A DNA stretch of 64,000 nucleotides from Methanococcoides sp052057775 (GTDB lineage: Archaea > Halobacteriota > Methanosarcinia > Methanosarcinales > Methanosarcinaceae), in NCBI RefSeq assembly GCF_052057775.1, contig NZ_CP195121.1, forward strand, positions 496,001 through 560,000, in the 5' to 3' direction. Shown piece by piece: positions 1 through 8,974 of this stretch. Every line of letters begins with the position of its first letter. Position 1 is the stretch's first letter. The notes below the pieces were generated by a model. The model searched no databases. It was not told the DNA's origin and worked only from the letters and a program-made list of their open reading frames with translations. Both the position numbers and the translations under genes were made by a program.

Positions 1-87
1 GATATTCCTAAGGTTCAAAACAGCTTTAAAAAGATCAACATTTATACCGATCACAAATACCTATCATAATACACATGGAGATAATCA

Positions 88-1680
88 ATGGCAGAGATCA
101 AACACTGGGCAGAGGTCATTGCTGACGAAGCCCTGGAAAATGGAAACTTACAAAGGATATCCACAGGAATTACACCTTCCGGACACATCCATATCGGAAA
201 CATGAGAGAGGTCGTGACCGCTGATGCAGCATACAGGATGCTTGTGGAAAAGGGTGCTGAGACCGAATTCATATACATGGCCGACAACTTCGATCCGCTC
301 CGTAAGGTCTATCCTTTCCTCCCGGAAAGCTATGCAGAACATGTCGGAAAACCAATTTCCGAGATACCATGCCCCTGCGGAGAATGTGAAAGCTACGCAG
401 AGCACTTCCTCAAGCCTTTCCTTGAAGGTCTTGAGAGGCTCGGCATACACCCAAAGGTCTACCGTGCAGATGAAATGTACAAGAGTGGCATGTTCGTTGA
501 AGCCATCAAGACGGCACTGATCAAAAGGGATGATATCGCAAAGATCCTCAAGGAAGTCTCAGGAAAAGAAGTCGCTGCGGAATGGAGTCCTTTCAACCCT
601 ATATGCAATCAATGTGGTAAAATTACAACTACAATCGTAACAGGATTTGATGCAGATGCCGAGACCGTTGACTATGAATGTTCATGCGGCCACTCCGGTA
701 CAGTTTCAATGACTGGTGGTGGAAAGCTTACATGGCGTGTGGACTGGCCTGCAAAATGGAAGATGCTCGATGTAACTGTTGAACCATTCGGTAAGGACCA
801 TGCATCAAGAGGAGGTTCCTACGACACAGGAAAGCGCATCGTTCGTGAGATATTCGATCATGAACCACCACTGCCCATTGTCTATGAGTGGATCATGCTC
901 GGGACAAAAGGTGCGATGTCATCATCCACCGGTGTCGTGGTATCAATCGCCGACATGCTCAAGGTCGTACCTCCTGAGGTACTGCGCTACCTGATCATGC
1001 GTACAAAGCCTGAAAAACACATCAAGTTCGATCCGGGACAGCCACTGCTCACACTTGTGGACGAGTACGAGCGCCTCAATGCAAAGGATGATCTGGAAGG
1101 ACTCGACAAGCGTGTGCTGGAGCTCTCACATGCAAAGGGCATCTGCCACACTGACATCCCGTTCAAGCACATGACCACCATCTTCCAGGTGGCACACGGT
1201 GACTTCGAGAAGATCATGAAGATCGTGGAGCGTGCAGGATACGATACCAGCAACGAGAAGTGCATCAGGGAACTGGCAACCAATGTATCCAACTGGCTTG
1301 AGATGTATGCACCACCATTCGCTAAGTTCAGTGTGAAGGACGAGCTGCCTGAGCAGACCGCAACACTCAATGATGTGCAGAAGGCATTCCTCGGAGCATT
1401 CGCAGAGATCATCGAAGCAAGCGGGGAACTTACAGGTGAGGATTACCACAACCTCGTGTACTCCTCAAAGGAAGCAGGTTCCGAACTACACAACAATATA
1501 GTAGAGAGACTTGGTGCAAGCGAAGAGGAACTGGAGATCGATCCAAAGGAGATGTTCAAGGCCATCTACACCTCAGTGCTGGGCCAGCAGTCCGGACCAA
1601 AGGCAGGATGGTTCCTGTCATCCATTGACCAAGACTTCCTCGCAAAGCGCTTCAGTGAAGCATCAACATACAGACCTTAA
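88..1680 (+). CDS. lysS: Class I lysyl-tRNA synthetase
   Basis: Charges tRNA-Lys with lysine in the cytoplasm. At 530 aa it is a class I LysRS, the type found in many archaea instead of the class II enzyme. The HIGH-type signature is seen as PSGHIHIGN (residues 30-38) and the KMSKS-type loop as AMSSSTG near residue 277. Cysteine pairs around residues 90-95 and 170-200 (CGECE, CNQCG, CSCG) look like zinc-binding knuckles. The ATG at 88 has a GGAG element at 77-80, and a TATA-like TTTATACC lies near 40-47. The next gene starts 5 bases after the stop, so the two are probably co-transcribed. Confidence is high from the two signatures and the length. Confidence 0.96.
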   Translation: MAEIKHWAEVIADEALENGNLQRISTGITPSGHIHIGNMREVVTADAAYRMLVEKGAETEFIYMADNFDPLRKVYPFLPESYAEHVGKPISEIPCPCGECESYAEHFLKPFLEGLERLGIHPKVYRADEMYKSGMFVEAIKTALIKRDDIAKILKEVSGKEVAAEWSPFNPICNQCGKITTTIVTGFDADAETVDYECSCGHSGTVSMTGGGKLTWRVDWPAKWKMLDVTVEPFGKDHASRGGSYDTGKRIVREIFDHEPPLPIVYEWIMLGTKGAMSSSTGVVVSIADMLKVVPPEVLRYLIMRTKPEKHIKFDPGQPLLTLVDEYERLNAKDDLEGLDKRVLELSHAKGICHTDIPFKHMTTIFQVAHGDFEKIMKIVERAGYDTSNEKCIRELATNVSNWLEMYAPPFAKFSVKDELPEQTATLNDVQKAFLGAFAEIIEASGELTGEDYHNLVYSSKEAGSELHNNIVERLGASEEELEIDPKEMFKAIYTSVLGQQSGPKAGWFLSSIDQDFLAKRFSEASTYRP

Positions 1681-1684
1681 GAGC

Positions 1685-2350
1685 ATGACACAGGACCCGG
1701 CATCCCACACTCATTTCTCGGCATGGGACAAAGAATATACCCATGTCAGATGGGGCGGTGCAGCACCGATCGAACCGATCCGCACCCGCATCCCGGACGG
1801 ATGCCGCATCCTTGACGCAGGCTCGGGGAAAGGACGACACCTTCTCCCCTTATCCAATTTTTACGATTGCACCGGCATCGATGTATCCCCCACCGCACTG
1901 AAAGCCTCAAGGGAATACCTTGCAAAACGTGAACGTGAAGCACATCATGCAGTGTCATCCATAACCTATCTTCCCTTTGCGGACAACAGCTTTGAGGGGA
2001 TCGTCTGCTTCGGGGTATTGCAGCACCTCATGGAAGATGAACGTGAAAAGGCGGTAGCAGAGTTCAGGCGGGTACTGAGACCAGGTGGAACCATCTTCCT
2101 GGAAGTGTTCGGAGTAAAGGATATGCGATACGGAGGGGATGCTGTCGAACCCCACACATTCATCCGCCAGAGTGGGATAATCTACCACTATTTCACAAAA
2201 GAAGAGATCGAGCATCTTTTCCGGGACTTCGGGATGCTGGATATCAAAGACGTAGTTACGGAAAAAAATTTCAGGGGCGAGTCACATACCCGCCATATGA
2301 TAAACGGAACGATACAACTGGCATCAGAAGAAGATGCCAAGGTATGCTAA
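1685..2350 (+). CDS. SAM-dependent class I methyltransferase
   Basis: A 221-aa protein starting at the ATG at 1685; the open frame runs back to 1511, but that part overlaps lysS and has no protein-like character. The Rossmann methyltransferase motif I is seen as ILDAGSGKGRHL and motif II as GIDVSPTAL. It is followed by a motif IV/V region (FADNSFEGIVCFGVLQHL) and RRVLRPGG, the usual post-motif of the Methyltransf_11 family. It therefore transfers a methyl group from S-adenosylmethionine, but the substrate cannot be read from the sequence. It lies directly behind lysS, and its 3' end overlaps the convergent BofA-like gene by 27 bases. Confidence 0.88.
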   Translation: MTQDPASHTHFSAWDKEYTHVRWGGAAPIEPIRTRIPDGCRILDAGSGKGRHLLPLSNFYDCTGIDVSPTALKASREYLAKREREAHHAVSSITYLPFADNSFEGIVCFGVLQHLMEDEREKAVAEFRRVLRPGGTIFLEVFGVKDMRYGGDAVEPHTFIRQSGIIYHYFTKEEIEHLFRDFGMLDIKDVVTEKNFRGESHTRHMINGTIQLASEEDAKVC

Positions 2351-2569
2351 AAGCACTATCAACAGCGCTCCGACGATTCCTGCAAGTGCACAGACCAATA
2401 TGGTGACCCATGTGAAAGCGATGTCCAGGCCCAGTGCAAAGTTTGCGATCAGAAGAAGGATCACACCCAATACGGTGTTCACTATCATGTTCTTGACAGT
2501 CTTCAGCACCTTGTACAGAAGAAGAGCTATGATGATCGCCACCAGTACTACTATGATTTCTACTACCAT
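2324..2569 (-). CDS. Small BofA-like integral membrane protein
   Basis: An 81-aa, almost wholly hydrophobic protein with two to three membrane segments (about residues 3-20, 32-50 and 55-80) and a short positive stretch between the first two (YKVLKTVKNMIVN). Length and pattern resemble the archaeal members of the pro-sigmaK processing inhibitor BofA family, where the NTVLG/LLLIAN segment is typical. Its role in archaea, which lack sigma K, is unknown. The gene is convergent with the methyltransferase and overlaps its last 27 bases. Family assignment is from pattern only; the coding status is fairly secure because the frame keeps a clean transmembrane protein. Confidence 0.7.
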   Translation of the reverse strand: MVVEIIVVLVAIIIALLLYKVLKTVKNMIVNTVLGVILLLIANFALGLDIAFTWVTILVCALAGIVGALLIVLLAYLGIFF

Positions 2570-2613
2570 GTTTATCTATTGAAAATAGATGTCAACGATA
2601 TTTAACAGTTACT

Positions 2614-3030
2614 TCAAAAGGATGAAAGGAACTCACGAAGGATAACTTCAAGGTCACCAGTATCAGAATATTCTTTCACAGTGACGTTGCCATTGGTATT
2701 TCCCAGTATCATGGCAGAGACGTTCGCATGCGGCTGGTGGACACAGAGGATCGGGATCCCTTTGTGTATCGCCGAGCAGACCTCATACCCCACACCTGTG
2801 GAAGCAAGGCTGACCTCTGCGATCATGCACTCACTTTTTTTCAGGAACCCCATGTCACGTTCGTATATCTGGCTCTCGCTCATAAGGGATTCCGTTTTCT
2901 CCACACCCTCATGTGCAACATGCCAGCTCAGGACCTCGTGACCGTTCCTGCGAAGATGACCGCAAATGAACTGGTACACAGGAAGCATCTTCCTTCCTCC
3001 GCGGATCGAGCCGGACAGAAATATCCTCAT
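2614..3030 (-). CDS. DNPH1/RCL-like nucleoside 5'-monophosphate N-glycosidase
   Basis: A 138-aa protein of the nucleoside 2-deoxyribosyltransferase superfamily. The N-terminus LSGSIRGGR matches the phosphate-binding loop of 2'-deoxynucleoside 5'-phosphate N-hydrolases (human DNPH1/RCL starts similarly). The conserved acidic segment follows: ERDMGFLKKSECMIAEVS, then STGVGYE, whose Asp and Glu correspond to the catalytic positions. The family cleaves the base from (deoxy)nucleoside monophosphates, which clears modified nucleotides. The start overlaps the stop of the upstream U32 gene by four bases (ATGA type), so translation is probably coupled. Exact substrate is inferred from the family. Confidence 0.82.
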   Translation of the reverse strand: MRIFLSGSIRGGRKMLPVYQFICGHLRRNGHEVLSWHVAHEGVEKTESLMSESQIYERDMGFLKKSECMIAEVSLASTGVGYEVCSAIHKGIPILCVHQPHANVSAMILGNTNGNVTVKEYSDTGDLEVILREFLSSF

Positions 3031-5465
3031 AGGACACCCCTCATGTAATGTCCTCCAGTGTAACCATCGGTGATATCCTTACATTTGACAGCCTTCTTTT
3101 TCCCATCCAGTACATTGCGATAGCGACGTGTGACCTTCTTCACCATGGATGCATCCATTGTCCTTGCCTCTATCCTCAAAGCCGATACACCTGCCCTGAC
3201 GAGCTTTTCAAGATTTTCGACCATGCACAGCTCTTTCGAGTTCAGCACATGCATCCTGCAATCGCTGTCCATGAGAAGCGGGAAACAATATTCTTTCTCA
3301 TCGTAGATCTCGAACTTCCCTTCCTCACAAAAGCGCGGACATCCGCTGCCTGAGCCGAACAGGTCGCCGATCATACAATAGCGTGATTCCATGACCTCCA
3401 GCCTGCCGTGGACAATACATTCCACAGGACCGCACTGTGCGACATCCTCCACCTGGGTAAGCGACATCTCTGGGGACAGTACCACCGAACCTGCTCCAAG
3501 CCCCTTCATGGCTGCATAGGAATGAAGATTGAAAACGTTCATGGGACTATCCGCGACCACTTCCAGACCGATTTCCTTTGCAAGCCTGAAAGTTCCGTAG
3601 TTCGAGACAACTGCGCCATCAACACCAAGTTCCTTTGCCAGCTTCAGTGTCTCCTGCACCTGAACCATAGCATTGTCAGAGACGATCTTCGGGGTGTTCA
3701 CGTAGATCTTCCTACCCTCATTTCTGCACTTTTCGAAGGCTTCCTTCAGGTCCAGGGGTTCCCTTCCCCTGAAAACTTCCCCTCCGGCATAGATGACGTC
3801 TGCACCACCCTCAATAGCAGCCTCGAGTCTCTGAGGATCATCGACACTCACTACCAGCAGCGGCTTATCGACATCCGCTTCCTCGCAGGTCACATCCGGG
3901 ACCCTGCATTTGCCTTTCGGGGAACGGTGCCACTTCTCCACCCTCGCTGCCTCCAGTTTGGAAACAGCAAGGTTCCTGATGTCATTAAGGACCTTGATCG
4001 GAATGAACACATCGCCTGTAACGTTCACAGCCATATCAACAGGCTCGAATACGGAATTACCAAGCTTTGAGAACTGCTGTATAACCTGTTCTTCAGTTGT
4101 CGGCTTCTTCTGTGCAGGTTCGACAAAGTAATCAGACTCAACTGAGACCTTATTGCCATCGGAATCCTCCATCTCAAGCTTCAGGACCGAGCCTGCAACG
4201 ACATCAGAACTGAGCCTCACCGGGACCCTCCGAATAGGCTTGGGAGAAGTGAAGGTTTTTTTCAGTGATTCCATCAGGGACCTGTCAAGGGTCCTGTAGA
4301 TCAGCTTTCCGGAGGGGACCTCCTCAAAGAACGGGATCTCAACAATATCGCCTTCGGTTGCGGAATCAACCTCCTTACCGTTCAGTACGATACGTGTGAT
4401 GTTCTCACCTGCATCCTCCAGTCCTTCGGCACCTATCCCGTCGCCCAGTTCCAGATCAGTGGAAAGTTCGACTATGATCCTCCGCTCCTCTTCATAGTAG
4501 CCAACAACAGTTCCGGCCACTACACCGCGGTTGTATGGCTGCTCACGGCTCATCATACCTCTTGCTGATTCGCCTTTAAGATAAATATCAGTGAAATCCC
4601 TGTTGAAAAGCTGTTCAAGGACAAGTTTCTCTTCAGTGGATACGAAGTATGAATCCGGATCAGCAATGTAGCGGTCGATCAGATCCCTGTACGTGCTCAC
4701 AACACCTGCCACATATTCAGGCCGCTTCATCCTACCTTCTATCTTGAAGGACTCCACGCCTGCCTCGATAAGCTGCGGCAGCATTTCGGTGGTGTTGAGG
4801 TCTTTGGGACTTAAGAGGTAAGGACCCTCCGTGTCCACAACCTGACCGTCCATCTCAAGCTCGTATACCTTCCGGCATGGCTGTGCACAGTGCCCGCGAT
4901 TTCCGCTCCTGCCACCGATCATGCTGCTCAGAAGACACTGCCCGGAGTAGGAGATGCAGAGTGCTCCATGGACGAATGTCTCGATCTCGATGTCCGTAAC
5001 CTGTTTTACCGCCCTGATCTCCTCAAGGGACATCTCCCTCGCAAGCACCACCCTTTTGACACCCAACTCTTCAAGAAAACGCACACCTTCGGTATTGTGT
5101 ATGGTCATCTGGGTGCTTGCATGTATCGGAAGTTCAGGAACGAGCTCCTTTGCCATGAAAAGCAGGCCGAGGTCCTGTACGATAACAGCATCCGCACCGT
5201 ACTCGTTCAGGGAACACAACATCTTCGCAGCGTTCTTCATCTGCTGGTCCTTGACCAGCGTGTTTACCGTAACAAAGACCTTTACCCCGCGAAGGTGGGC
5301 GTAGTCTATAGCCTCACGTATCTCCTCAAGGGTGAAATTACCCGCATAGGCCCTGGCACCCAGGGTCTTCGAACCGAGATAGACAGCATCCGCACCGTTC
5401 TCCACAGCAGCGACGAAGGATTCCCAGTTGCCTGCCGGGGCCAGAAGTTCAGGTCTTCTTGTCAT
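3027..5465 (-). CDS. Peptidase U32 family protein with two barrel halves (RNA-hydroxylation type)
   Basis: An 812-aa protein. The first half begins with RPELLAPAGNWESF and carries the U32 signature HGALCISYSGQCLLSS followed by GNRGHCAQPCR. In bacteria this family includes TrhP/RlhA, which hydroxylate tRNA or rRNA pyrimidines, and YhbU/UbiU, which use bound Fe-S clusters. The second half, from about residue 535, repeats the barrel in weaker form (LEAAIEGGADVIYAGG, LSPEMSLTQVE, VHGRLEVMESRYC, CPRFCEEG) and keeps a different Cys set. The middle (about 380-460) is a beta-rich insertion like the DUF3656 region. Its stop overlaps the DNPH1-like gene, and a MazG gene precedes it by 2 bases. Protease activity is doubtful; RNA modification is the better inference. 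Confidence 0.85.
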   Translation of the reverse strand: MTRRPELLAPAGNWESFVAAVENGADAVYLGSKTLGARAYAGNFTLEEIREAIDYAHLRGVKVFVTVNTLVKDQQMKNAAKMLCSLNEYGADAVIVQDLGLLFMAKELVPELPIHASTQMTIHNTEGVRFLEELGVKRVVLAREMSLEEIRAVKQVTDIEIETFVHGALCISYSGQCLLSSMIGGRSGNRGHCAQPCRKVYELEMDGQVVDTEGPYLLSPKDLNTTEMLPQLIEAGVESFKIEGRMKRPEYVAGVVSTYRDLIDRYIADPDSYFVSTEEKLVLEQLFNRDFTDIYLKGESARGMMSREQPYNRGVVAGTVVGYYEEERRIIVELSTDLELGDGIGAEGLEDAGENITRIVLNGKEVDSATEGDIVEIPFFEEVPSGKLIYRTLDRSLMESLKKTFTSPKPIRRVPVRLSSDVVAGSVLKLEMEDSDGNKVSVESDYFVEPAQKKPTTEEQVIQQFSKLGNSVFEPVDMAVNVTGDVFIPIKVLNDIRNLAVSKLEAARVEKWHRSPKGKCRVPDVTCEEADVDKPLLVVSVDDPQRLEAAIEGGADVIYAGGEVFRGREPLDLKEAFEKCRNEGRKIYVNTPKIVSDNAMVQVQETLKLAKELGVDGAVVSNYGTFRLAKEIGLEVVADSPMNVFNLHSYAAMKGLGAGSVVLSPEMSLTQVEDVAQCGPVECIVHGRLEVMESRYCMIGDLFGSGSGCPRFCEEGKFEIYDEKEYCFPLLMDSDCRMHVLNSKELCMVENLEKLVRAGVSALRIEARTMDASMVKKVTRRYRNVLDGKKKAVKCKDITDGYTGGHYMRGVL

Positions 5466-5467
5466 GT

Positions 5468-5755
5468 TCAGTCAGTGCAAATACACGGGTTCTTCCTGCA
5501 TGTGGGACACACAAGCGGATATTTTTCCAGGAAAGCCTGCTCAAGATCGATATCATAGAGGTTTGCCAGTGCTCCGATCCAGGCAAAGCAATCTGCGAGC
5601 TCTTCCCTCAGATTTTCCATGTCCTCCCTGCGGACCGCCTCTGCCAGCTCGCCGATCTCCTCCACCAACCAGAGGGTGGTTGCGGCTGCTCCCCTGCGCT
5701 TGTCGTTGTGTGCGTACAGGTCGTACATCAGTTTCTGGAATTCCGAGATCTCCAT
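5468..5755 (-). CDS. MazG-like nucleotide pyrophosphohydrolase
   Basis: A 95-aa MazG-fold protein, the size of the single-domain house-cleaning enzymes. The metal-binding acidic motifs are seen as WLVEEIGELAEAV and, one helix later, EELADCFAWI. These bind Mg and hydrolyse (d)NTPs to monophosphate and pyrophosphate. The C-terminus carries CPTCRKNPCIC, a short cysteine cluster that could hold zinc and is not part of the core fold. It is the first of three tightly packed genes (2-base gap to the U32 gene, then a 4-base overlap), two of which act on nucleotides. Confidence 0.87.
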   Translation of the reverse strand: MEISEFQKLMYDLYAHNDKRRGAAATTLWLVEEIGELAEAVRREDMENLREELADCFAWIGALANLYDIDLEQAFLEKYPLVCPTCRKNPCICTD

Positions 5756-5795
5756 TTTGTAAGCTCCTTGAATGTCTATCGAAAATAAACTGTCA

Positions 5796-6617
5796 TCAAA
5801 GCCTGACAGGGATGCCCTTTTCCTTCAGTGCTTCCTTCACATCGCGTACTGTGAACTCACCGAAGTGGAAGATACTTGCAGCAAGTCCTGCATCGGCCTT
5901 TCCATCAACGAAGCCACCATACATGTGCTCGGGTTTACCCACACCACCGGAAGCGATGATAGGGATCTCCAGCTCTTCCGAGAGCTTCCTTGTGATAGGG
6001 ATATCGAAACCATCATAGGTCCCGTCGCGGTCCATGCTTGTAAGCAGGATCTCGCCTGAGCCAAGTTCCTCGACCTTCTTCGCCCACTGGACGGCATCCA
6101 GACCTGTGGGCTGCCTGCCACCATAGATCACAACCTCATACCATGCAGGAGTCCCGTCCTCAAGCTCGATGATGGTCTTGTCAGGGTTGTTCTCAACATC
6201 CAGATTACGCTTGCAGTCGATTGCTGTCACAATGCACTGGGAACCGAAGATATCGGAAGCCTCCTTGATAAGCTGCGGGTTCTTCACAGCAGCAGTATTG
6301 ATGGACACCTTGTCCGCACCTGCCCTCAGTATCTGCCTGACATCCTCAACAGAGTTTATTCCGCCACCCACTGTAAGAGGGATAAATACCTCGTTGGCGG
6401 TACGCTCGATCACATCGATCATTGTTGACCTACCTTCGTGTGAAGCTGTGATGTCCAGGAAAACAAGTTCGTCTGCACCCTGTTCGTTGTAGCGTTTTGC
6501 AAGGTCTACGGGGTCACCTGCCTTTTTGAGATCTACGAACTCTACACCTTTGACCACTGTTCCGCCTTCTGAATCAAGGGTGACATCAAGACACGGGATA
6601 ATCCTCTTTGTAAGCAT
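5796..6617 (-). CDS. hisF: Imidazole glycerol phosphate synthase, cyclase subunit
   Basis: 273 aa; the HisF barrel that with HisH makes imidazole glycerol phosphate and AICAR in histidine synthesis. The start MLTKRIIPCLDVTLD holds the catalytic Asp of the N-terminal half, and VTAIDCKR holds the second. Phosphate-binding glycines are seen in VGGGINSVEDV and ASGGVGKPEH. It is about 20 residues longer than typical bacterial HisF because of an insert after AIDCKRN (an acidic stretch up to TPAWYEV), as in other Methanosarcinales. The partner hisH lies far off at 32.4 kb and hisI at 41.7 kb, so there is no his operon here. Confidence 0.96.
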   Translation of the reverse strand: MLTKRIIPCLDVTLDSEGGTVVKGVEFVDLKKAGDPVDLAKRYNEQGADELVFLDITASHEGRSTMIDVIERTANEVFIPLTVGGGINSVEDVRQILRAGADKVSINTAAVKNPQLIKEASDIFGSQCIVTAIDCKRNLDVENNPDKTIIELEDGTPAWYEVVIYGGRQPTGLDAVQWAKKVEELGSGEILLTSMDRDGTYDGFDIPITRKLSEELEIPIIASGGVGKPEHMYGGFVDGKADAGLAASIFHFGEFTVRDVKEALKEKGIPVRL

Positions 6618-6740
6618 AGTTTACGTAATGAATGTACCCTAATTAAATGTTGTTGAAGGAAAGGAGAGATTAAAAAGAAAGGCGATGATCTATGGAAAGA
6701 ACGGTATATTTAAACGCTATGAAGCACATAAAAACGGCTA

Positions 6741-8513
6741 ATGTATTTAAAGCGTATTGCCCTTGCAGTCCTGATGCTGCTCTTTTTCACCGGCATATCC
6801 TCAGCTGCGGATGAATTCCAGTATGAGGAGATCTGGGTGCATCAGGGGGTATTCGATCTTGCGAAAGGGGACAGGGCATCTGCAGAGAAATACACGGTCA
6901 AGGTCCATGAGATCAACAAGGAAGACGAAGGTTATTCTGCCACACTGTTACTGTACATTGATGGGGAGTTCCGGAAAAGCTTCTTTGCCGATGATTCATT
7001 GAACAATGAGCACATCCATGAAAAGGACCTCAAGGTCAGGACAGTTTCTATAGATCCATCTAAGGTAACTCTTGAACTGTATCTTCACGAATATGAGCTT
7101 GTCTGGATACGATCCAGAAGTCAGAGACTTGCAGTTGAAGATATGATAAAGGTCGACAATACGGAGATCAGACTGCTGAACGTGAGCGAAAATGTTGCGA
7201 CCCTAGAGGTCATGACAGGCGGGAAAAGCTATGTTGACGAATACATGATAAATGATCACAAAAAGTATTCCGATGACATCATGGTCAGAGTCACTTACAT
7301 CGACCGAGCTGCAAATGAGATAAATCTGCAATTCTACCAGCCCGGGAAGCCGGAATTCAAAGTTGAGATCAACAAACTTGAAGAGAAGTATTCTCCCAAT
7401 AACCCTGCTTCTTTTGAGATATACCTGAAAAACACCGGAACGATTCCCGCAAGGGGTATCACGGTCACAGCATCTGCCAGCAACGGTCAGATCGAACCTG
7501 TGAACTACGAATTTGCAATGCTTGATACGCTTAAGATACACAAGGTCCCCATCACCCTCAAATTGCCCGAAACTCCTGTTAAGGAAAACATAGAGATCGA
7601 TGTGAACGTTGATGGTTATGACTATCGTGGGAACAACTATCAGAATTCAGTATCAGCACAAACCATTGTGCAACCTTACATATCCATTGAAAAGACCATT
7701 GACACCCGCCTTATGGAAGAACAGGACAGGAGCAGAAGACGGGTCATCGTCGAGATGGTGGTCTACAACAATGCAAGCATCGGGCATGAAGTGACCATTC
7801 ATGATCCCCTGCCTTCGGCTTTCAAACCCCTGGTAATTGGGTCCGCCGACTGGACAGTGTTCCTCGGTGCGGGAAGGTCAGAAGTGATACAATACAAGAC
7901 AATGCCCGTGGTAGCCGGAACCTATGAGCTCGGACCGGCAGTTGCAAGCTGGTACTCTCAGGGTGAGACCTACAGCGTTGCATCGGAGGGACCGGCGGTT
8001 ACCATAGATGTCGATGGACCATCACTGGATGTCGAAAAGCAGGTCAGCCTCAGTGACATCTTCACAGGAGAGGAGGTTGACGTAACAATAACGATCACGA
8101 ATAGCGGGACCGTTGATGTTGTAGCTTCCCTCGAAGAAGAGATACCTGAAGGTTTCAGGCTAGTGGGCGGAGAGAACATGTGGGAAGGTCCACTCGAGAT
8201 CGGCGATAGAAAACAACTGACCTACACCATGCTTGCAGAGGAAGAAGGCATCTCAGACCTGTCGGCTGCAATGGTCTCCTATACCGATGAAGACGGGCTT
8301 CAGGGAGAATTCGGATCCAATGTTGTGAAAATCTATGTTTACTCACCCGGAAACACTGAAACAAACATCAAAACTGACGATCCAGCTACAGGCAATGAAG
8401 CTCTCTCAAGAGGAGAACATGCCATGTTCCTGCTATCCTCATTTATCACAATAGCATGTGTGCTTGCGATCATCCCGCTTATTGCATATTTTTATATACG
8501 CAGGTCACATTGA
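6741..8513 (+). CDS. Exported, membrane-anchored surface protein with CARDB/DUF11-like repeats
   Basis: 590 aa with a clear signal peptide (residues 1-22, ending SSA-ADEF) and a C-terminal membrane segment (about 560-585) followed by RRSH, so the bulk faces outside. Residues 23-200 are beta-rich and hold two similar modules (VHEINKEDEGYSATLLLYID and the later LLNVSENVATLEVMT). Residues 225-320 look like a CARDB adhesion domain (SFEIYLKNTGTIPARGITV), and residues 325-545 hold two DUF11/BatD-like Ig repeats (VVYNNASIGHEVTIHDPLPS and TITITNSGTVDVVASLEEEI). No enzyme motif is seen. TATA-like GGTATATTTAAAC at 6702-6714 predicts a leader of only a few bases. A small membrane protein follows. Role: probably cell-envelope structure; not recognised further. 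Confidence 0.85.
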   Translation: MYLKRIALAVLMLLFFTGISSAADEFQYEEIWVHQGVFDLAKGDRASAEKYTVKVHEINKEDEGYSATLLLYIDGEFRKSFFADDSLNNEHIHEKDLKVRTVSIDPSKVTLELYLHEYELVWIRSRSQRLAVEDMIKVDNTEIRLLNVSENVATLEVMTGGKSYVDEYMINDHKKYSDDIMVRVTYIDRAANEINLQFYQPGKPEFKVEINKLEEKYSPNNPASFEIYLKNTGTIPARGITVTASASNGQIEPVNYEFAMLDTLKIHKVPITLKLPETPVKENIEIDVNVDGYDYRGNNYQNSVSAQTIVQPYISIEKTIDTRLMEEQDRSRRRVIVEMVVYNNASIGHEVTIHDPLPSAFKPLVIGSADWTVFLGAGRSEVIQYKTMPVVAGTYELGPAVASWYSQGETYSVASEGPAVTIDVDGPSLDVEKQVSLSDIFTGEEVDVTITITNSGTVDVVASLEEEIPEGFRLVGGENMWEGPLEIGDRKQLTYTMLAEEEGISDLSAAMVSYTDEDGLQGEFGSNVVKIYVYSPGNTETNIKTDDPATGNEALSRGEHAMFLLSSFITIACVLAIIPLIAYFYIRRSH

Positions 8514-8576
8514 ATAATAGAAAAGGCTGCAGTGAACGCATATTAAAAAAGCTCTAAAACCAAAGGAGGATTCTAA

Positions 8577-8891
8577 ACGGACATTGTCGGAACAGGCACA
8601 TCAGTATTGGTATTTACAGTGTTCGCTGCCATTGTGCTTTACCTGCTTGTCAACTACTCATCCTTAATGGCAGCCATTGTGCTCCTTGTGGCCCCATTGA
8701 CATTCATAATCGCGACACCGGAGGTAGCAACTGCGTTCCTTGCATACGAACATGCAAGACTTGCGGGAGGTCTTGTACCCATCAGCAACTACCATCTTTT
8801 GCTGTTCATATGGTCCACCATAATTGGGATCATACTGTATACGGAGTTCCTTACCTGGTACCTTTCAAGGAACAAGAGAACGACAAAATAA
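8577..8891 (+). CDS. Small membrane protein with apparent ACG start
   Basis: The reading frame is open from the TAA at 8574-8576 to the stop at 8891. It encodes three hydrophobic segments and a basic tail (SRNKRTTK). The first canonical start in frame is TTG at 8607, which has no ribosome binding site. An excellent one, AAAGGAGGA at 8562-8570, instead sits 6-7 bases before an ACG codon at 8577, giving 104 aa beginning TDIVGTGTSVLVF. Either ACG is used, or ATG has mutated or been misread (one T-to-C change). The product follows the surface protein gene by about 60 bases, so the two may act together at the membrane. Function unknown. The 94-aa TTG version is the conservative alternative. Confidence 0.6.
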   Translation, partial: TDIVGTGTSVLVFTVFAAIVLYLLVNYSSLMAAIVLLVAPLTFIIATPEVATAFLAYEHARLAGGLVPISNYHLLLFIWSTIIGIILYTEFLTWYLSRNKRTTK

Positions 8892-8974
8892 GAGAAGGAT
8901 GGAAATTAGACCAGACCTATAAACAGACAATCGGTCAGGTCAATGAAATGATTTAAAAGGAGCCGGATGAGCTT

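Noticed and set aside
3408..4070. Plus-strand 220-aa frame within the U32 gene
   Set aside because: It is a shadow of the minus-strand U32 gene, with no motif or site; other long antisense frames (16543-17628, 17673-18380, 4890-5558) are the same kind.
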